Shown: positions 32,696 through 42,413, numbered from the stretch's first letter. The stretch is 64,000 nt of DNA from Candidatus Metalachnospira gallinarum (GCA_904378045.1 CAJFHC010000005.1:38217-102216), one strand, 5' to 3'. Program-made: numbers and translations. The notes: generated by a model from the letters alone, not told the origin.

Positions 32696-34408
32696 TCACT
32701 GATCGTAATTCTCCACACTGCCCCTCGGCCCAATGCTTATCCAGCTTATTCCGCCTGTATTCCGCGCCGTGTCTGTGTCATTTACCTCATCCGGAACGGG
32801 CAGAGGCTCTCCGCCGTCCCGGAGGACGCCGGGATCGTCCGCCGTCCTGCAAGCCTCCTCACCGGCTTCCGAATAGAAGTATTTTCTGGATCTGTCCTTA
32901 TTTTCTCCGCCGCCTGTCGTTCCGAAGGCTCCGTATATTCGATGGTCCTTATATTTTTTGCAGAAGCGGGCTATGGTTTTCTCCGAGTCCTTATCCAAAT
33001 TGTCAAGGCTGTCGCTGTTTTTCCAATATTTCGCGTAAAGCGCAGAACCGTCGGTATTTGTATTATCTGTTACCCTCATCATGCCGTCAAAACTTTTATC
33101 CTTCACATTCTCGGCGTTGCATACAATAAGTTCCAGATAACCAGTCGTTGTGTCCTTATACCAACAGGGAACGCCGTTAAAGAAGTTCTCAAGACGCTGT
33201 TCGGCGGAAAACATATACTTTTTATCGTTAAATCCGTCATCGAGGGCGCCGCCGTCAAAGGTAAAGCCTGCCTGTCTGAATATGGAATTAAATATGTCAT
33301 CCAAAAATTTCACGTCCGCTGAGCAGTTTTTAGCGTTCATTTTTTCAATCTCTTTCAGCAGCCTGTCGGAAAATACAATGGACACGTCCATCAGGCTGTA
33401 CTTGGCGTTTCTTCTGCGCTGGGAGAGCGGCGTGACGCTTTTGACCTCGGCCCAGACGTCGTCCGGCATCTTGTCCGCCAGTTCCGAAAAATATTCAATA
33501 AGGTCATAATATCCGGAAAATTCCGTATAGCCCACGTTTCCCTTATCGCAGAAAAACTCAATATTGTTATATTCCGCGCTTTTTTTAAGTGTGAGCCTGT
33601 CGCCGGCCTTTAATCCTTCCACTATGGCGTTAATCTCCGGCCCCTTTAGTCCCTTTACGCTGATATTTTCCCATTTATCAGGGCTGTAGGACATAATATC
33701 ATACAATATTCCGGCGTCGGGATTCTCCGGGCGAGTCTCCTCATCCAGAATGGCGTCAAAATACTCTTTAGGCTTGCCCAAAACATTTTTATAATTTTCC
33801 GCGATCTGCTCGTCGCTTAAAAAATACTCTCCGTCATCATAGTCGTCGTCATATTCATCGTCATATTCTTCGTCATCGACGCTCTCATCATCATAAATTT
33901 CCTCAAGATCTTCTCCGATGTTTTCGTCCCAGTCATCCGATAAGATTTTGCCTAATCCTTCAAACGCTTCCGCATAGGGGTCTCTGCATATCTGTATAAA
34001 ATTCTGACTGACATCCGGGCATCCCGCCGGCGAATAATAAGCCTCTATATAGCTGCTTGTCTCCTGTATACCACCATAGTTATACATCTCTGCATAGAAC
34101 TCAGCCTCAGGCACTTCTTTAACTATCTCCTTGAACGCCTCCTCGTATGGTATTACCGACGCGATTCTCCTTGCCATTCCGCCCGATGATACAAAACGAG
34201 CCTCATCTGTTTCTCCGAGGCTGTCAAAACACTTTGTAAGCCCGTAATCTTCATTATCGGCCTCATACTCATTGGGTCTTAAAAGCATTTCGTAAAAATA
34301 GCTGTCATAGTTTTTTTCCGAGGCTTTTTTAGCCATAAACTCAAGGGTCTTGGCGATATAACGCTTTTCTCCCCTGATGCCGAATCTTCTTGAGTACATA
34401 TCAGGCAT
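32696..34408 (-). CDS. Uncharacterised large acidic protein with Asp/Glu-rich linker
   Basis: A 570-residue soluble protein with no recognised family. Landmarks are a basic N-terminus (MPDMYSRRFGIRGEKRYIAK), an acidic low-complexity linker of mostly D, E and Y at about residues 165-195, and a central helical region containing SQRRRNAKYSLMD. Gly/Asp-rich blocks (GTTGGGENKDRSRKYFY) precede the C-terminus. No secretion signal. Start ATG follows TAGGGGGAAAGCGT. It precedes the duplicated-domain gene by 20 bases in a probable operon. Size and pairing recall contact-dependent or SUKH/immunity-style pairs only loosely; I cannot assign a function. Confidence 0.78.
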   Translation of the reverse strand: MPDMYSRRFGIRGEKRYIAKTLEFMAKKASEKNYDSYFYEMLLRPNEYEADNEDYGLTKCFDSLGETDEARFVSSGGMARRIASVIPYEEAFKEIVKEVPEAEFYAEMYNYGGIQETSSYIEAYYSPAGCPDVSQNFIQICRDPYAEAFEGLGKILSDDWDENIGEDLEEIYDDESVDDEEYDDEYDDDYDDGEYFLSDEQIAENYKNVLGKPKEYFDAILDEETRPENPDAGILYDIMSYSPDKWENISVKGLKGPEINAIVEGLKAGDRLTLKKSAEYNNIEFFCDKGNVGYTEFSGYYDLIEYFSELADKMPDDVWAEVKSVTPLSQRRRNAKYSLMDVSIVFSDRLLKEIEKMNAKNCSADVKFLDDIFNSIFRQAGFTFDGGALDDGFNDKKYMFSAEQRLENFFNGVPCWYKDTTTGYLELIVCNAENVKDKSFDGMMRVTDNTNTDGSALYAKYWKNSDSLDNLDKDSEKTIARFCKKYKDHRIYGAFGTTGGGENKDRSRKYFYSEAGEEACRTADDPGVLRDGGEPLPVPDEVNDTDTARNTGGISWISIGPRGSVENYDQ

Positions 34409-34539
34409 ACGCTTTCCCCCTATTCTGTATCAAAGTATTTTTAATATTGCCTGTTTCAATTATAAAGCAAAATTATTTCCTGTTTTATTCTCATTTTTAA
34501 TGAATCTCCGCCGTATATTCTGTAATATTTGACCAACTC

Positions 34540-34573
34540 AAAAAGCCCTTAGTCAGACATATGCTAAGGGCTT
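34540..34573 (-). terminator. Terminator of the flavin reductase transcript
   Basis: AAGCCCTTAG (34543-34552) and CTAAGGGCTT (34564-34573); read on the minus strand the stem is followed by five T. It ends the pcrA-ligA-flavin reductase run. Confidence 0.8.
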
Positions 34574-34628
34574 GCTGGGTTTAATTTTTAATCAAACTTT
34601 TTTAATCAATCTTTTTTATCAATCTTTA

Positions 34629-35276
34629 TCAGTCAAATCTTTCTATATTTACATTGGCGATCACCGTCTTTTTCGGTTCTCCGGTAATGACGTTCTGCGG
34701 GCCGGGAGCAAGCAGCATGAAGCCGTCTTTGCCGTACCGTTTTTCATAGCCCTTTGTGTATTCCTCGTCAATGGTTATCCTTTGCACCTCTCCGGTGACC
34801 ATAGCCGTTATTCCCGCTCCGCTGAGATCAGATATGTCCTTCAAGACACATTCCATACTTAAAAACGCCTCTTTTATAAGCGGAACATTGACCGTCTTTG
34901 CCTCTTCGGCCGTAAATCCTCCGGCCTTAAACTCATCGGTGTCATCCCCGTTATTGTTTATTGTCTCAATAAGTCTGTCGTAAAAACTTACCGGCAAAAA
35001 ATTTATTCCGAAGCATTTATCTCTTTTTATGTTGGCAAACGTATGGGTATGCTGATACAGCCCACCCATCACGGCGAAAAAAGCCGTCTTATCGCCGTGG
35101 AAACAGCTCCACGAGTGGAAGCATATATTCGGCTTTCCGTTTTCTTTCCAAGTAGTCACGGCAAACAGCGCCTGAGGTATGGCGCTTACAAGCTCAAGAT
35201 GGGAAAAGAGTTCAAATTCTTCCGGATAAAGCGGCTTGAAATTATCCGGCCTTTTGCGTCCTACCTCAAGTTTCAT
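34629..35276 (-). CDS. Flavin reductase-like (FMN-binding split barrel) protein
   Basis: A 215-residue FMN-binding flavoprotein. ALFAVTTWKENGKPNICFHS and HTFANIKRDKCFGINFL are typical of the flavin reductase-like domain, which reduces flavin or acts as a small FMN oxidoreductase. It is the last gene of a probable three-gene run after ligA (13-base spacing). Start is supported by AAAGGAGGAAAGCCT. The physiological acceptor is unknown. Confidence 0.88.
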   Translation of the reverse strand: MKLEVGRKRPDNFKPLYPEEFELFSHLELVSAIPQALFAVTTWKENGKPNICFHSWSCFHGDKTAFFAVMGGLYQHTHTFANIKRDKCFGINFLPVSFYDRLIETINNNGDDTDEFKAGGFTAEEAKTVNVPLIKEAFLSMECVLKDISDLSGAGITAMVTGEVQRITIDEEYTKGYEKRYGKDGFMLLAPGPQNVITGEPKKTVIANVNIERFD

Positions 35277-35289
35277 AGGCTTTCCTCCT

Positions 35290-37218
35290 TTAGTCTTCCG
35301 TCATCTTTATAAACTCCTCTTCGGTAATTATGGGGATGTTCAGCTCTTTGGCCTTTTTGTTCTTGGATGAGGAGGAATTTACGTCGTTGTTTATGAGATA
35401 ATTGGTTTTTGACGTTACGCTTCCCGTTACTTTTCCTCCGAGAGACTCGATGAGCGCCTTGACCTCGTTCCTGTTTTTAAAGCGCTCCACGTCCCCGGTT
35501 ATGACAAAGTTAAGGCCCGCCAGCCTGTCGCCCGCTTCCTCGCGCTTGACAAAATCAAGTATGCTTACGGCTTTATTAAAAAGCTCAAGGTTGCCGGCGT
35601 TTTCAAAATAGGCATGTATGCTGTGGGCTATGACCTCTCCAAAGCCTTCTATCTCGCTCAGCTCCGCCGGGTCTGCGTTGACAATGGCGTCTATATTGTC
35701 GTTGTAGTGCCTGCAAAGGAGCTTCGCGTTGGCAAGTCCAACATGGTTTATGCCGAGGGCGTTTATGAAATTCTCAAGCGGGACGTTTTTTGACCTTTCT
35801 ATCGCCTCGCAAAGATTGTCAAAGCTCTTTTGTCCAAAGCCGTCCATTTCCATTATTTCGGTATGCTCATGGATATCATATATATCCGTATAATTATTCA
35901 AAATGCCAATGTCAGCGAATTTTTTGATCGTTTCCTCGGAAAGCCCCTCAATATTCATGGCGTCCCTGGAAACATAGTGGACAAGAGCCTTTATCTTCTG
36001 AGCCGCGCAGTTGGGATTTGTGCAGTAGAGCTCTGCGCCCTCCCTGAGCGATCTTATTTCCGTCTCTCCGCCGCATACTGGACAGACCTTCGGTATTTCC
36101 GCCGTGGCCGAGCAGGTGAGATTCTCGGCGATCTGCGGTATTATCATATTGGCCTTATATACCTTTATCCTGTCTCCTATGCCCAGTTTAAGGCTCTCAA
36201 GCACGCTTACGTTGTGGACGCTGGCTCTGTTTACGGTAGAGCCTTCTATATCCACGGGCTCAAACACAGCAACGGGGTTTATCCTGCCCGTCCTTGAGGT
36301 GTTCCATTCAATGTCTGTCAGCGTTGTTTCCGCCAGCTCATCGCTCCATTTAAAGGCCATGGAATCCCTCGGGAATTTTGACGTCGTACCAAGAGACCTG
36401 CTGTACGGAATACTGTCAAACGTAAGCACAAGTCCGTCGGAGGCGAAATCATTATCCTTTATCTTGTCAGCGAAAAATTTGATCCTGTCCTTTATGTCTG
36501 CGGCCTTCACGATATAGTGCTCCACAACGTCAAATCCAAGATCTGCAAGAAAAGCGAGCTGTTCGCTCTTTTTCTCAAATTCCTTTCCCTCGGCTCTTAC
36601 GAGGGTAAAGGCGTAAAACATCACGTTCCTGTCGGCGGCGACCCTGCTGTTGAGCTGACGCACCGTTCCGCTGCAAAGGTTTCTTGGATTCTTGTATACC
36701 TCGTCGTCAAGGGAGGCGTTTATCCTGTTGAACTCCGTAAATGTAATGATTCCCTCGCCGCGAAGATTGAGCTCGCCATTAAAATTTATCTTTCCGGGGA
36801 GGTTCTTGAAATATTTGGCGTTGTGAGTGATATCCTCGCCTATCTCTCCGTTTCCCCTTGTAACGGCTCTTTCCAGCACGCCGTTATTATATGTCAGCAC
36901 GATGGTAAGTCCGTCCAGCTTCCAACTCATAATGCCCTCCTTGTCTCCAAGCCAGCTTATGAGTTTCTCAGGCTCCTTTGTCTTATCCAGCGAAAGGATC
37001 GGGCTGTCGTGCCTGACCTTTTTCAGGGAGCTCAAAACCGTATATCCGACTCTCTGGGTAGGGCTTCCTCCATAGACGATGCCGCTTTCGTTTTCCAGCT
37101 TCACAAGCTCGTCATAGAGGGCGTCGTACTCGTGGTCGCTCATTATCTGCCTGTCTTCCTGATAGTACGCCTTGGCTGCCTCGTTAAGTATGTCAATAAG
37201 CTCTTTCATCCTGTCCAT
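35290..37218 (-). CDS. ligA: NAD-dependent DNA ligase
   Basis: A 642-residue enzyme that seals nicks in DNA. The Ia domain (YHEYDALY-like SDHEYDALYDEL) precedes the adenylation domain with active-site Lys100 in SWKLDG; the OB fold, a four-cysteine zinc finger (CPVCGG...CTNPNC), helix-hairpin-helix repeats and a C-terminal BRCT domain (LNFVITGDVERFKNRNEVKA) follow in the standard order. It is slightly shorter than the ~670-residue average, through the linkers. It starts six bases past pcrA's stop and lies before the flavin reductase gene, matching the common pcrA-ligA arrangement of Bacillota. Confidence 0.96.
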   Translation of the reverse strand: MDRMKELIDILNEAAKAYYQEDRQIMSDHEYDALYDELVKLENESGIVYGGSPTQRVGYTVLSSLKKVRHDSPILSLDKTKEPEKLISWLGDKEGIMSWKLDGLTIVLTYNNGVLERAVTRGNGEIGEDITHNAKYFKNLPGKINFNGELNLRGEGIITFTEFNRINASLDDEVYKNPRNLCSGTVRQLNSRVAADRNVMFYAFTLVRAEGKEFEKKSEQLAFLADLGFDVVEHYIVKAADIKDRIKFFADKIKDNDFASDGLVLTFDSIPYSRSLGTTSKFPRDSMAFKWSDELAETTLTDIEWNTSRTGRINPVAVFEPVDIEGSTVNRASVHNVSVLESLKLGIGDRIKVYKANMIIPQIAENLTCSATAEIPKVCPVCGGETEIRSLREGAELYCTNPNCAAQKIKALVHYVSRDAMNIEGLSEETIKKFADIGILNNYTDIYDIHEHTEIMEMDGFGQKSFDNLCEAIERSKNVPLENFINALGINHVGLANAKLLCRHYNDNIDAIVNADPAELSEIEGFGEVIAHSIHAYFENAGNLELFNKAVSILDFVKREEAGDRLAGLNFVITGDVERFKNRNEVKALIESLGGKVTGSVTSKTNYLINNDVNSSSSKNKKAKELNIPIITEEEFIKMTED

Positions 37219-37223
37219 AGCTA

Positions 37224-39452
37224 TTACTCCGTTTCAACTTTTATCAATTTTGAAAGTCCGGCCATAAATTTTTTATTGCCCTTTCCGGTAAATGCCACCG
37301 TAACCTCATAGTCTGCTCCGGCGCTTTTTATGTCCTTTACTACTCCTATGCCGTATTTGGGGGCTCTTACGCTGTCTCCGATTCCGAAGCTCAGTGACAC
37401 CTTATCGGGTTTGGGAAGTTCCGTCCTGTAGGGATTTACGGGGCTGACCGCCTGTCTGCTTACTGTCCTGCCCTCATTAAAGCTCCAATGGGTCTGTCTT
37501 ACGGGCTCCCTCTGCTTGAATCTGTTATCCAGAAGCTCCTGGGGCAGCTCCGCGAGAAATCTTGACGGAGCGTTGTACTGTATAAGGCCATGCTGCATCC
37601 TGTGGGAGGCATAGGACATAAAAAGCTCTTTTTTAGCCCTTGTTATGCCCACATAGCAAAGCCTTCGCTCTTCCTCGATCTGTTTCTCGTCTCCGGACAT
37701 TATGGCTCTGCTTCCCGGAAAAAGGCCTTCCTCCATGCCTACCATAAACACATACGGAAATTCCAGTCCCTTGGCGCTGTGAAGAGTCATCAGAACGACC
37801 GCGTCATCGTCCTCATTATAGCTGTCGATGTCGGCAACCAGCGCGACATCTTCCAAAAACGCCGAAAGGGTGGGCTCCTCCGTAGTTTTTTCAAATTCCA
37901 CGGCTTTGGCCGCCAATTCGTCTATATTTTCTATACGCATCTCAGCGTCGTCGCTTCCGTCGGCCTCAAGCTCGCCTTTGTAGCCCGTTTCCTCAGCCAC
38001 GGCGTTTATAAGCTCGCTTACGGTCATATTTTCTGACCGCTTTTTAACGCCGCATATAAAATCATAAAAATCTACGAGCTTTTTAGCTCTGCTTTTCAGT
38101 TCAGGATACTCCGCGGCTCTGCCGAGGGCAGAAAACAGCGGTATATTCCTCTCCGCGGCAATTTCCTCCGCCGCCTCTATGCTTTTGTCGCCTATTCCTC
38201 TTTTAGGCACGTTTATTATCCTTTTGAGCGCCACGGTATCAGACGGGTTGTCCAGCAGTTTCAAATACGCAAGAATATCCTTTATTTCTTTTCTCTCGTA
38301 AAAGCGCACTCCTCCAAAAAGTTTATATGGTATGCCCTTTTTGACGAACCTGTCCTCTATGGCTCTGGACTGAGCGTTGGTACGGTATAAAACGGCAAAA
38401 TCGTTATAGTCCGCCTTCCCGTTCAAAGCGTTTTTATCAATGGTCTCGGAAACGAATACCGCCTCCTCCACCTCGTTTTCGGCCTTAAAAACATGTATGA
38501 CGCTGCCTGTGTTGTTCTCCGTCCACAGCGTTTTGTCCTTTCTGGATTTATTATTCTTTATGACACTGTTGGCCGCTGTAAGTATGTTTTTTGTCGAACG
38601 GTAATTCTGTTCCAGCTTTATGACTCTGGCGTTCGGAAAATCCTTCTCAAAGTCAAGGATATTTCTTATGTTTGCCCCTCTCCATCCATATATGCTCTGG
38701 TCATCGTCGCCCACAACGCAAAGATTTCCGTATTTTGAGGCCAAAAGCCTGATAAGCTCATACTGGGACGTGTTTGTGTCCTGATACTCGTCCACCATTA
38801 TATATTTGAACCGTTCCTGATATTTTTCCAGCACGTCCGGCCTTGTCCTGAAAAGGTATACCGTTTTGTATATAAGGTCGTCAAAGTCAAGGGCGTTGTT
38901 TTTGAAAAGCCTTGTCTGATATGCCTCGTACACTTTGGCTGTTTTCCACGCTCTGATGTCGGCTTTATCCACTTCCTTAAGATAGTCTTCCCATGAAATC
39001 ATTTCTTCTTTCATTCTTCCGATGGCGCTGACGGCGTATTTTACCGTGTACCGTTTATCGGTTATGCTCATATTCTGTTCCTTGAACACTTCCTTCATAA
39101 CCTTTTCCTGATCGTCGGCGTCATATATGGAAAAGTCCTTTGAATATTCTATCTTGTCTATCTCGCGTCTCAAAAGCCTTACGCATGTTGAATGGAAAGT
39201 GCTTATCCACACGTCCTGTGCCGCCGCTCCGGCCAGCTTGTCAACTCTTTCCCGCATTTCTCTGGCGGCCTTATTGGTGAAGGTAATGGCGAGGATACTA
39301 TAGGGACTGATGCCTTTTTCAAGCATATCGGCTATTCTAACCGTCAGCGCTCCGGTTTTTCCGGAACCCGCTCCGGCCAGTATGAGGACGGCCCCGTCCT
39401 TCTGCTTTACCGCCTCCTGCTGCATAGGATTCAACTGTTCAAAACCAATCAT
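37224..39452 (-). CDS. pcrA: ATP-dependent DNA helicase PcrA/UvrD
   Basis: A 742-residue SF1A 3'-5' helicase for repair and replication restart. The Q motif LNPMQQEAV, Walker A AGAGSGKTGAL, DEYQDTN, GDDDQSIYGWRGA, LEQNYRST, LMTLHSAKGLEFPYVFMVG and YVGITRAKKEL are all present, and the C-terminal ~70 residues form the RNA-polymerase-binding PcrA tail (IGDSVRAPKYGIGVVKDIKS). I start at 39452, seven bases after GGGAGAA, rather than the upstream in-frame ATG at 39467. It heads the ligA operon. Confidence 0.95.
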   Translation of the reverse strand: MIGFEQLNPMQQEAVKQKDGAVLILAGAGSGKTGALTVRIADMLEKGISPYSILAITFTNKAAREMRERVDKLAGAAAQDVWISTFHSTCVRLLRREIDKIEYSKDFSIYDADDQEKVMKEVFKEQNMSITDKRYTVKYAVSAIGRMKEEMISWEDYLKEVDKADIRAWKTAKVYEAYQTRLFKNNALDFDDLIYKTVYLFRTRPDVLEKYQERFKYIMVDEYQDTNTSQYELIRLLASKYGNLCVVGDDDQSIYGWRGANIRNILDFEKDFPNARVIKLEQNYRSTKNILTAANSVIKNNKSRKDKTLWTENNTGSVIHVFKAENEVEEAVFVSETIDKNALNGKADYNDFAVLYRTNAQSRAIEDRFVKKGIPYKLFGGVRFYERKEIKDILAYLKLLDNPSDTVALKRIINVPKRGIGDKSIEAAEEIAAERNIPLFSALGRAAEYPELKSRAKKLVDFYDFICGVKKRSENMTVSELINAVAEETGYKGELEADGSDDAEMRIENIDELAAKAVEFEKTTEEPTLSAFLEDVALVADIDSYNEDDDAVVLMTLHSAKGLEFPYVFMVGMEEGLFPGSRAIMSGDEKQIEEERRLCYVGITRAKKELFMSYASHRMQHGLIQYNAPSRFLAELPQELLDNRFKQREPVRQTHWSFNEGRTVSRQAVSPVNPYRTELPKPDKVSLSFGIGDSVRAPKYGIGVVKDIKSAGADYEVTVAFTGKGNKKFMAGLSKLIKVETE

Positions 39453-39473
39453 ATTTATTTCTCCCATTATTTC

Positions 39474-39510
39474 AAAAACGGGACGCTAAGCTGTCTTAAC
39501 TTCCCGTTTT
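39474..39510. terminator. Terminator between the SLH gene and pcrA
   Basis: AAAACGGGA (39475-39483) pairs with TCCCGTTTT (39502-39510). On the minus strand it is followed by five T and ends the SLH gene transcript 21 bases before the pcrA start, so pcrA needs its own promoter or read-through. Confidence 0.75.
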
Positions 39511-39546
39511 TAAAGTCGTTGCTGTTTTTATCTGTTTTAAATCTTC

Positions 39547-40557
39547 TTAGGCCTTTTCGCCGCTGGTCACATATTTCTCATTGTAGAGATAATCCCAGTC
39601 ATGCTGTATCGGGAGTATCTCTCTGCCGTTGAAATCGTATACGCCGTAAACGTCTCCGGCCTCGGCGATTATATATTTATCCGACGTTGTGCCTGTCACA
39701 AGTCCGGGTATGGTAAAAAGCTTCCTGCCGTTTTCAATGTCATATATGTCCGTATATCCATCGGCCGCCGCGAAAGCCAGCACCTTTTCGCCGTTGGAAT
39801 AAAAATTGACGTCCGTATACTGAGAAGCCGGAAGTTTGAATATTACCCTGCCCTTGTCGTCCTCCACCCATCTGAAATAGGCGTTTGACATATAATATTT
39901 TGTATTATCTATCTTTTCTTTAGATTCCTCATCCGGGAAATTATTTAGGAATCTTACCATTGTGCTTACAGCCTGTTCTTTGGTGTAATTTCCGCCGGGA
40001 TCAAAAACTCCGTCTCCTACGCCGCTCATGATATTCATTCCGCATACGTTGTCCACGCTTTCCTTCGCCCAGGATGATATGCTGTTCCTATCCTTAAAGC
40101 CATTATTGTTGACAAATTTCGTAAGCTCAAAATAATCGGCCATATTGTTGAGTATGACGGCGGCCTCTTCCCTTGTCAGAAGGCTTTCCGGCTCGAATTT
40201 TGTGCTCGTCCTTCCGGTTATAACGCCCATGCGCTTAAGGGCGGTCACGGCTTTGTTGTCCGTATCCGTAAAGTTCGTCTCCCTCGCCAGATATGTAATA
40301 ACAACGCTGTTCAGGTCCGCTGCCTGTTCTATGGTAAGATAGGCAAGCTCGCAGAACTCCTCCCTTGTTATGTTTTCCGTAAGATCATCGTTAAGCATAA
40401 AATCAGGCAGGATGCCTATCTGTTCAGCCTCTGCCACAAAGCTGTCGGCCCACGGCGAGTTAAGCGGCGCGGCCTGAGCCGAAAAGCACATTCCCGCCGC
40501 AAGGCATAATGATGTCAGAGTCAAAGAAATTTTCTTTTTCATAAATATTTCTTTCAT
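39547..40557 (-). CDS. Exported SLH-domain protein with WG-like tail
   Basis: A 336-residue cell-surface protein. A signal peptide (to about residue 29, AQAAP) is followed by three SLH modules (WADSFVAEAEQIGIL, FTDTDNKAVTALKRMGVITG, WAKESVDNVCGMNIMSG) that anchor proteins to cell-wall polymers. The C-terminal ~110 residues (YYMSNAYFRWVEDDKGRVI, IYDIENGRKLFTIPG, VYDFNGREILPIQHDWDYL) look like WG/KWG-type beta repeats, probably for ligand binding. Start is the ATG six bases after GGAGAG. The gene lies 57 bases downstream of yerC. Function beyond surface display is unknown. Confidence 0.83.
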   Translation of the reverse strand: MKEIFMKKKISLTLTSLCLAAGMCFSAQAAPLNSPWADSFVAEAEQIGILPDFMLNDDLTENITREEFCELAYLTIEQAADLNSVVITYLARETNFTDTDNKAVTALKRMGVITGRTSTKFEPESLLTREEAAVILNNMADYFELTKFVNNNGFKDRNSISSWAKESVDNVCGMNIMSGVGDGVFDPGGNYTKEQAVSTMVRFLNNFPDEESKEKIDNTKYYMSNAYFRWVEDDKGRVIFKLPASQYTDVNFYSNGEKVLAFAAADGYTDIYDIENGRKLFTIPGLVTGTTSDKYIIAEAGDVYGVYDFNGREILPIQHDWDYLYNEKYVTSGEKA

Positions 40558-40613
40558 AATCATCTCTCCATAATAAATTTACCCACCTGAAAACAGATGG
40601 GTAGAAGTTACGA

Positions 40614-40931
40614 TCACCGGTCGTTATTTTCTTCCGCTTCTTTCTGGGCGCGCAGTCTGTCAATGGCGAGCTTATACCCATCCATTCCATAGGTAAGTGC
40701 TCTGTTCACACGGCTGATCGTCGCGGTCGAAGCGCCTGTTTTCTCCGCTATTTCTATATATGTGCATTTTCTGTCAAGCATTTCAGCCACCTGCATGCGC
40801 TGGGCGATAGCCTGTATCTCATGTACTGTGCAAAGATCCTCGAACAATCTGTAGCATTCGTCAAGATTTTTCATGGTGAGGATACATTTGAAAAGGTTAT
40901 CTGTAGCCTCGTTTTTTATCTTACTGTTCAT
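40614..40931 (-). CDS. YerC/YecD family TrpR-like regulator
   Basis: A 105-residue DNA-binding protein. The segment LTMKNLDECYRLFEDLCTVHEIQAIAQRMQVAEML and the helix-turn-helix TYIEIAEKTGASTATISRVNRAL are diagnostic of the Trp-repressor superfamily YerC group, found in many Bacillota; its regulon is unclear. It is preceded by a good promoter at 40979-41007 and a ribosome site AAGGGTGGAAAAGATAA. Confidence 0.9.
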   Translation of the reverse strand: MNSKIKNEATDNLFKCILTMKNLDECYRLFEDLCTVHEIQAIAQRMQVAEMLDRKCTYIEIAEKTGASTATISRVNRALTYGMDGYKLAIDRLRAQKEAEENNDR

Positions 40932-40978
40932 TTATCTTTTCCACCCTTTTCTGTAGTTTGCTTTTATCCAATACTGTT

Positions 40979-41007
40979 ATTTTAACATACTAAAGTTTTA
41001 AAGTAAA
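40979..41007 (-). promoter_or_regulatory. Promoter of the yerC-like gene
   Basis: Minus strand TTTACT (41002-41007), 17 bases, TAAAAT (40979-40984) with a TG one base ahead. It starts the short gap behind the PHP gene. Confidence 0.55.
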
Positions 41008-41023
41008 CCATCAGTTAGGATTT

Positions 41024-41737
41024 TCAGCTCAATTTTAAAAAATTTTTAAACAGCTCCTTGGAGCGGTTGATTATAAGCTCCTCCGGAAAGCCTGCTTCGT
41101 TTATAAGTCTTAAGGCATTGTCAAATTTGCCTATATGGGTGGCAAAGTGGGCGTCCGAGGCCAAAATCACCGGAAAGTTCTTCTTTTGACACAGCTTAAG
41201 TATCTCTCCGATGTATACTTCGCTTCCCTTGCGAAAGCCGTTTGGTATAAGGGACGCATCGTTGATCTCGATAAGAGTTTCCGTTTCCACGGCCTTATCC
41301 ACTATGGCCTTGCAGTCAATGGGATACCTCGGGTCGCCGGGATGTCCCAGTATTTTTACATACGGATTTTCCATGGCTTTAAGCACGGCATTTGTATTTT
41401 CCTCCATCGTTCCGAAGGGTATGCAGGGAGGATGCAGGCTGGCTATGGCATAGTCCATCCTTTGCAGATAAAATTCGTCAAGGTCTATGTTTCCGTCATA
41501 GTCCATTATGTTCAGCTCTGCGCCCATATATATCTCTACCCCGCTGATCTCCCTCGGTATGGTGCTGAAATTCAAAAAATATGAAGGCTGAGTTCCTCCG
41601 GCCATCGCCGGAGCGTGATCGGTTATGCCCAAAAGCTCAAGTCCCGCTTCCGCGGCGTAGGCCGCGTTTTCCATAATAGTGCTGTAGGCGTGTCCGCTGG
41701 CTATCGTATGCGTATGAGCGTCCAATACATATTTCAT
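41024..41737 (-). CDS. PHP-domain phosphatase, YcdX-like
   Basis: A 237-residue metal-dependent phosphoesterase. DAHTHTIASGHAYSTI at the start supplies the HxH metal ligands, GITDHAPAM the next His, and ILASDAHFATHIGKFDNAL the C-terminal pair; this order fits the YcdX/polymerase-histidinol-phosphatase group that acts on small phosphate esters. The ribosome site AGAAGGTGACAGT precedes ATG 41737. It lies 27 bases downstream of trmB. Confidence 0.9.
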   Translation of the reverse strand: MKYVLDAHTHTIASGHAYSTIMENAAYAAEAGLELLGITDHAPAMAGGTQPSYFLNFSTIPREISGVEIYMGAELNIMDYDGNIDLDEFYLQRMDYAIASLHPPCIPFGTMEENTNAVLKAMENPYVKILGHPGDPRYPIDCKAIVDKAVETETLIEINDASLIPNGFRKGSEVYIGEILKLCQKKNFPVILASDAHFATHIGKFDNALRLINEAGFPEELIINRSKELFKNFLKLS

Positions 41738-41764
41738 ACTGTCACCTTCTTATAAGTGAAAAGT

Positions 41765-42403
41765 TTATTTTTCTTCCCATCTGGCCTCAAGCCTGTATAT
41801 GGGCTGTCCAAGTCCCGAAAATCTTTCCTCGTACTCGGTCATTATGTTTCCCTCATATCCGCTGTTGTGCAAATCAAGAGAAATGTTTGACAGTCTCCAC
41901 CCCGTATCGCAGAATTCGTTGAGTGATGATTCAAAGAAAACAGTGTTATCTGTTTTTAAAAATATTTCCCTGTCTCCGGAAAGAAGTTCTTTATACATAT
42001 CCAGAAAATGTCTGTGGGTAAGTCTGCGCTTCGCCCATCTCTTTTTAGGCCAGGGATCGCTGAAATTGAGATATATCCTTGAAAGCTCGCAGGGAGCGAA
42101 AATATCTCTCAGAGTCTCGGCGTCCCCTCTTATGAGGGCGATGTTATTCATCTCCGGGGATGTCTTTCTTGCGGCTATGGCCATTATTGTAGTCTGTCTT
42201 TCTATGCCGATAAAATTGATGTCAGGATGGAGAGCCGCGTTCTCAGATATAAACTTGCCCTTTCCGCATCCGATCTCGGCGTATATAGGATTGTCATTGC
42301 CGAAATATTCTTTCCATTTCCCTTTGTATTCCTCGGCATTATGCACTATATGCCCGTTGGTGGAAAGCTCTTTTTCTTCCCATGATTTTTTTCTTATTCT
42401 CAT
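41765..42403 (-). CDS. trmB: tRNA (guanine-N7-)-methyltransferase
   Basis: A 212-residue SAM-dependent enzyme that methylates G46 in the tRNA variable loop. SAM motif AEIGCGKGKFISENA, the substrate motif LNFSDPWPKKRWAKRRLTH and LKTDNTVFFESSL define TrmB. The start at 42403 follows TAGGAGCGGGGCA. The next gene upstream in the same direction is the barstar-like gene, ending 10 bases before. Confidence 0.95.
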   Translation of the reverse strand: MRIRKKSWEEKELSTNGHIVHNAEEYKGKWKEYFGNDNPIYAEIGCGKGKFISENAALHPDINFIGIERQTTIMAIAARKTSPEMNNIALIRGDAETLRDIFAPCELSRIYLNFSDPWPKKRWAKRRLTHRHFLDMYKELLSGDREIFLKTDNTVFFESSLNEFCDTGWRLSNISLDLHNSGYEGNIMTEYEERFSGLGQPIYRLEARWEEK

Positions 42404-42413
42404 TGCCCCGCTC

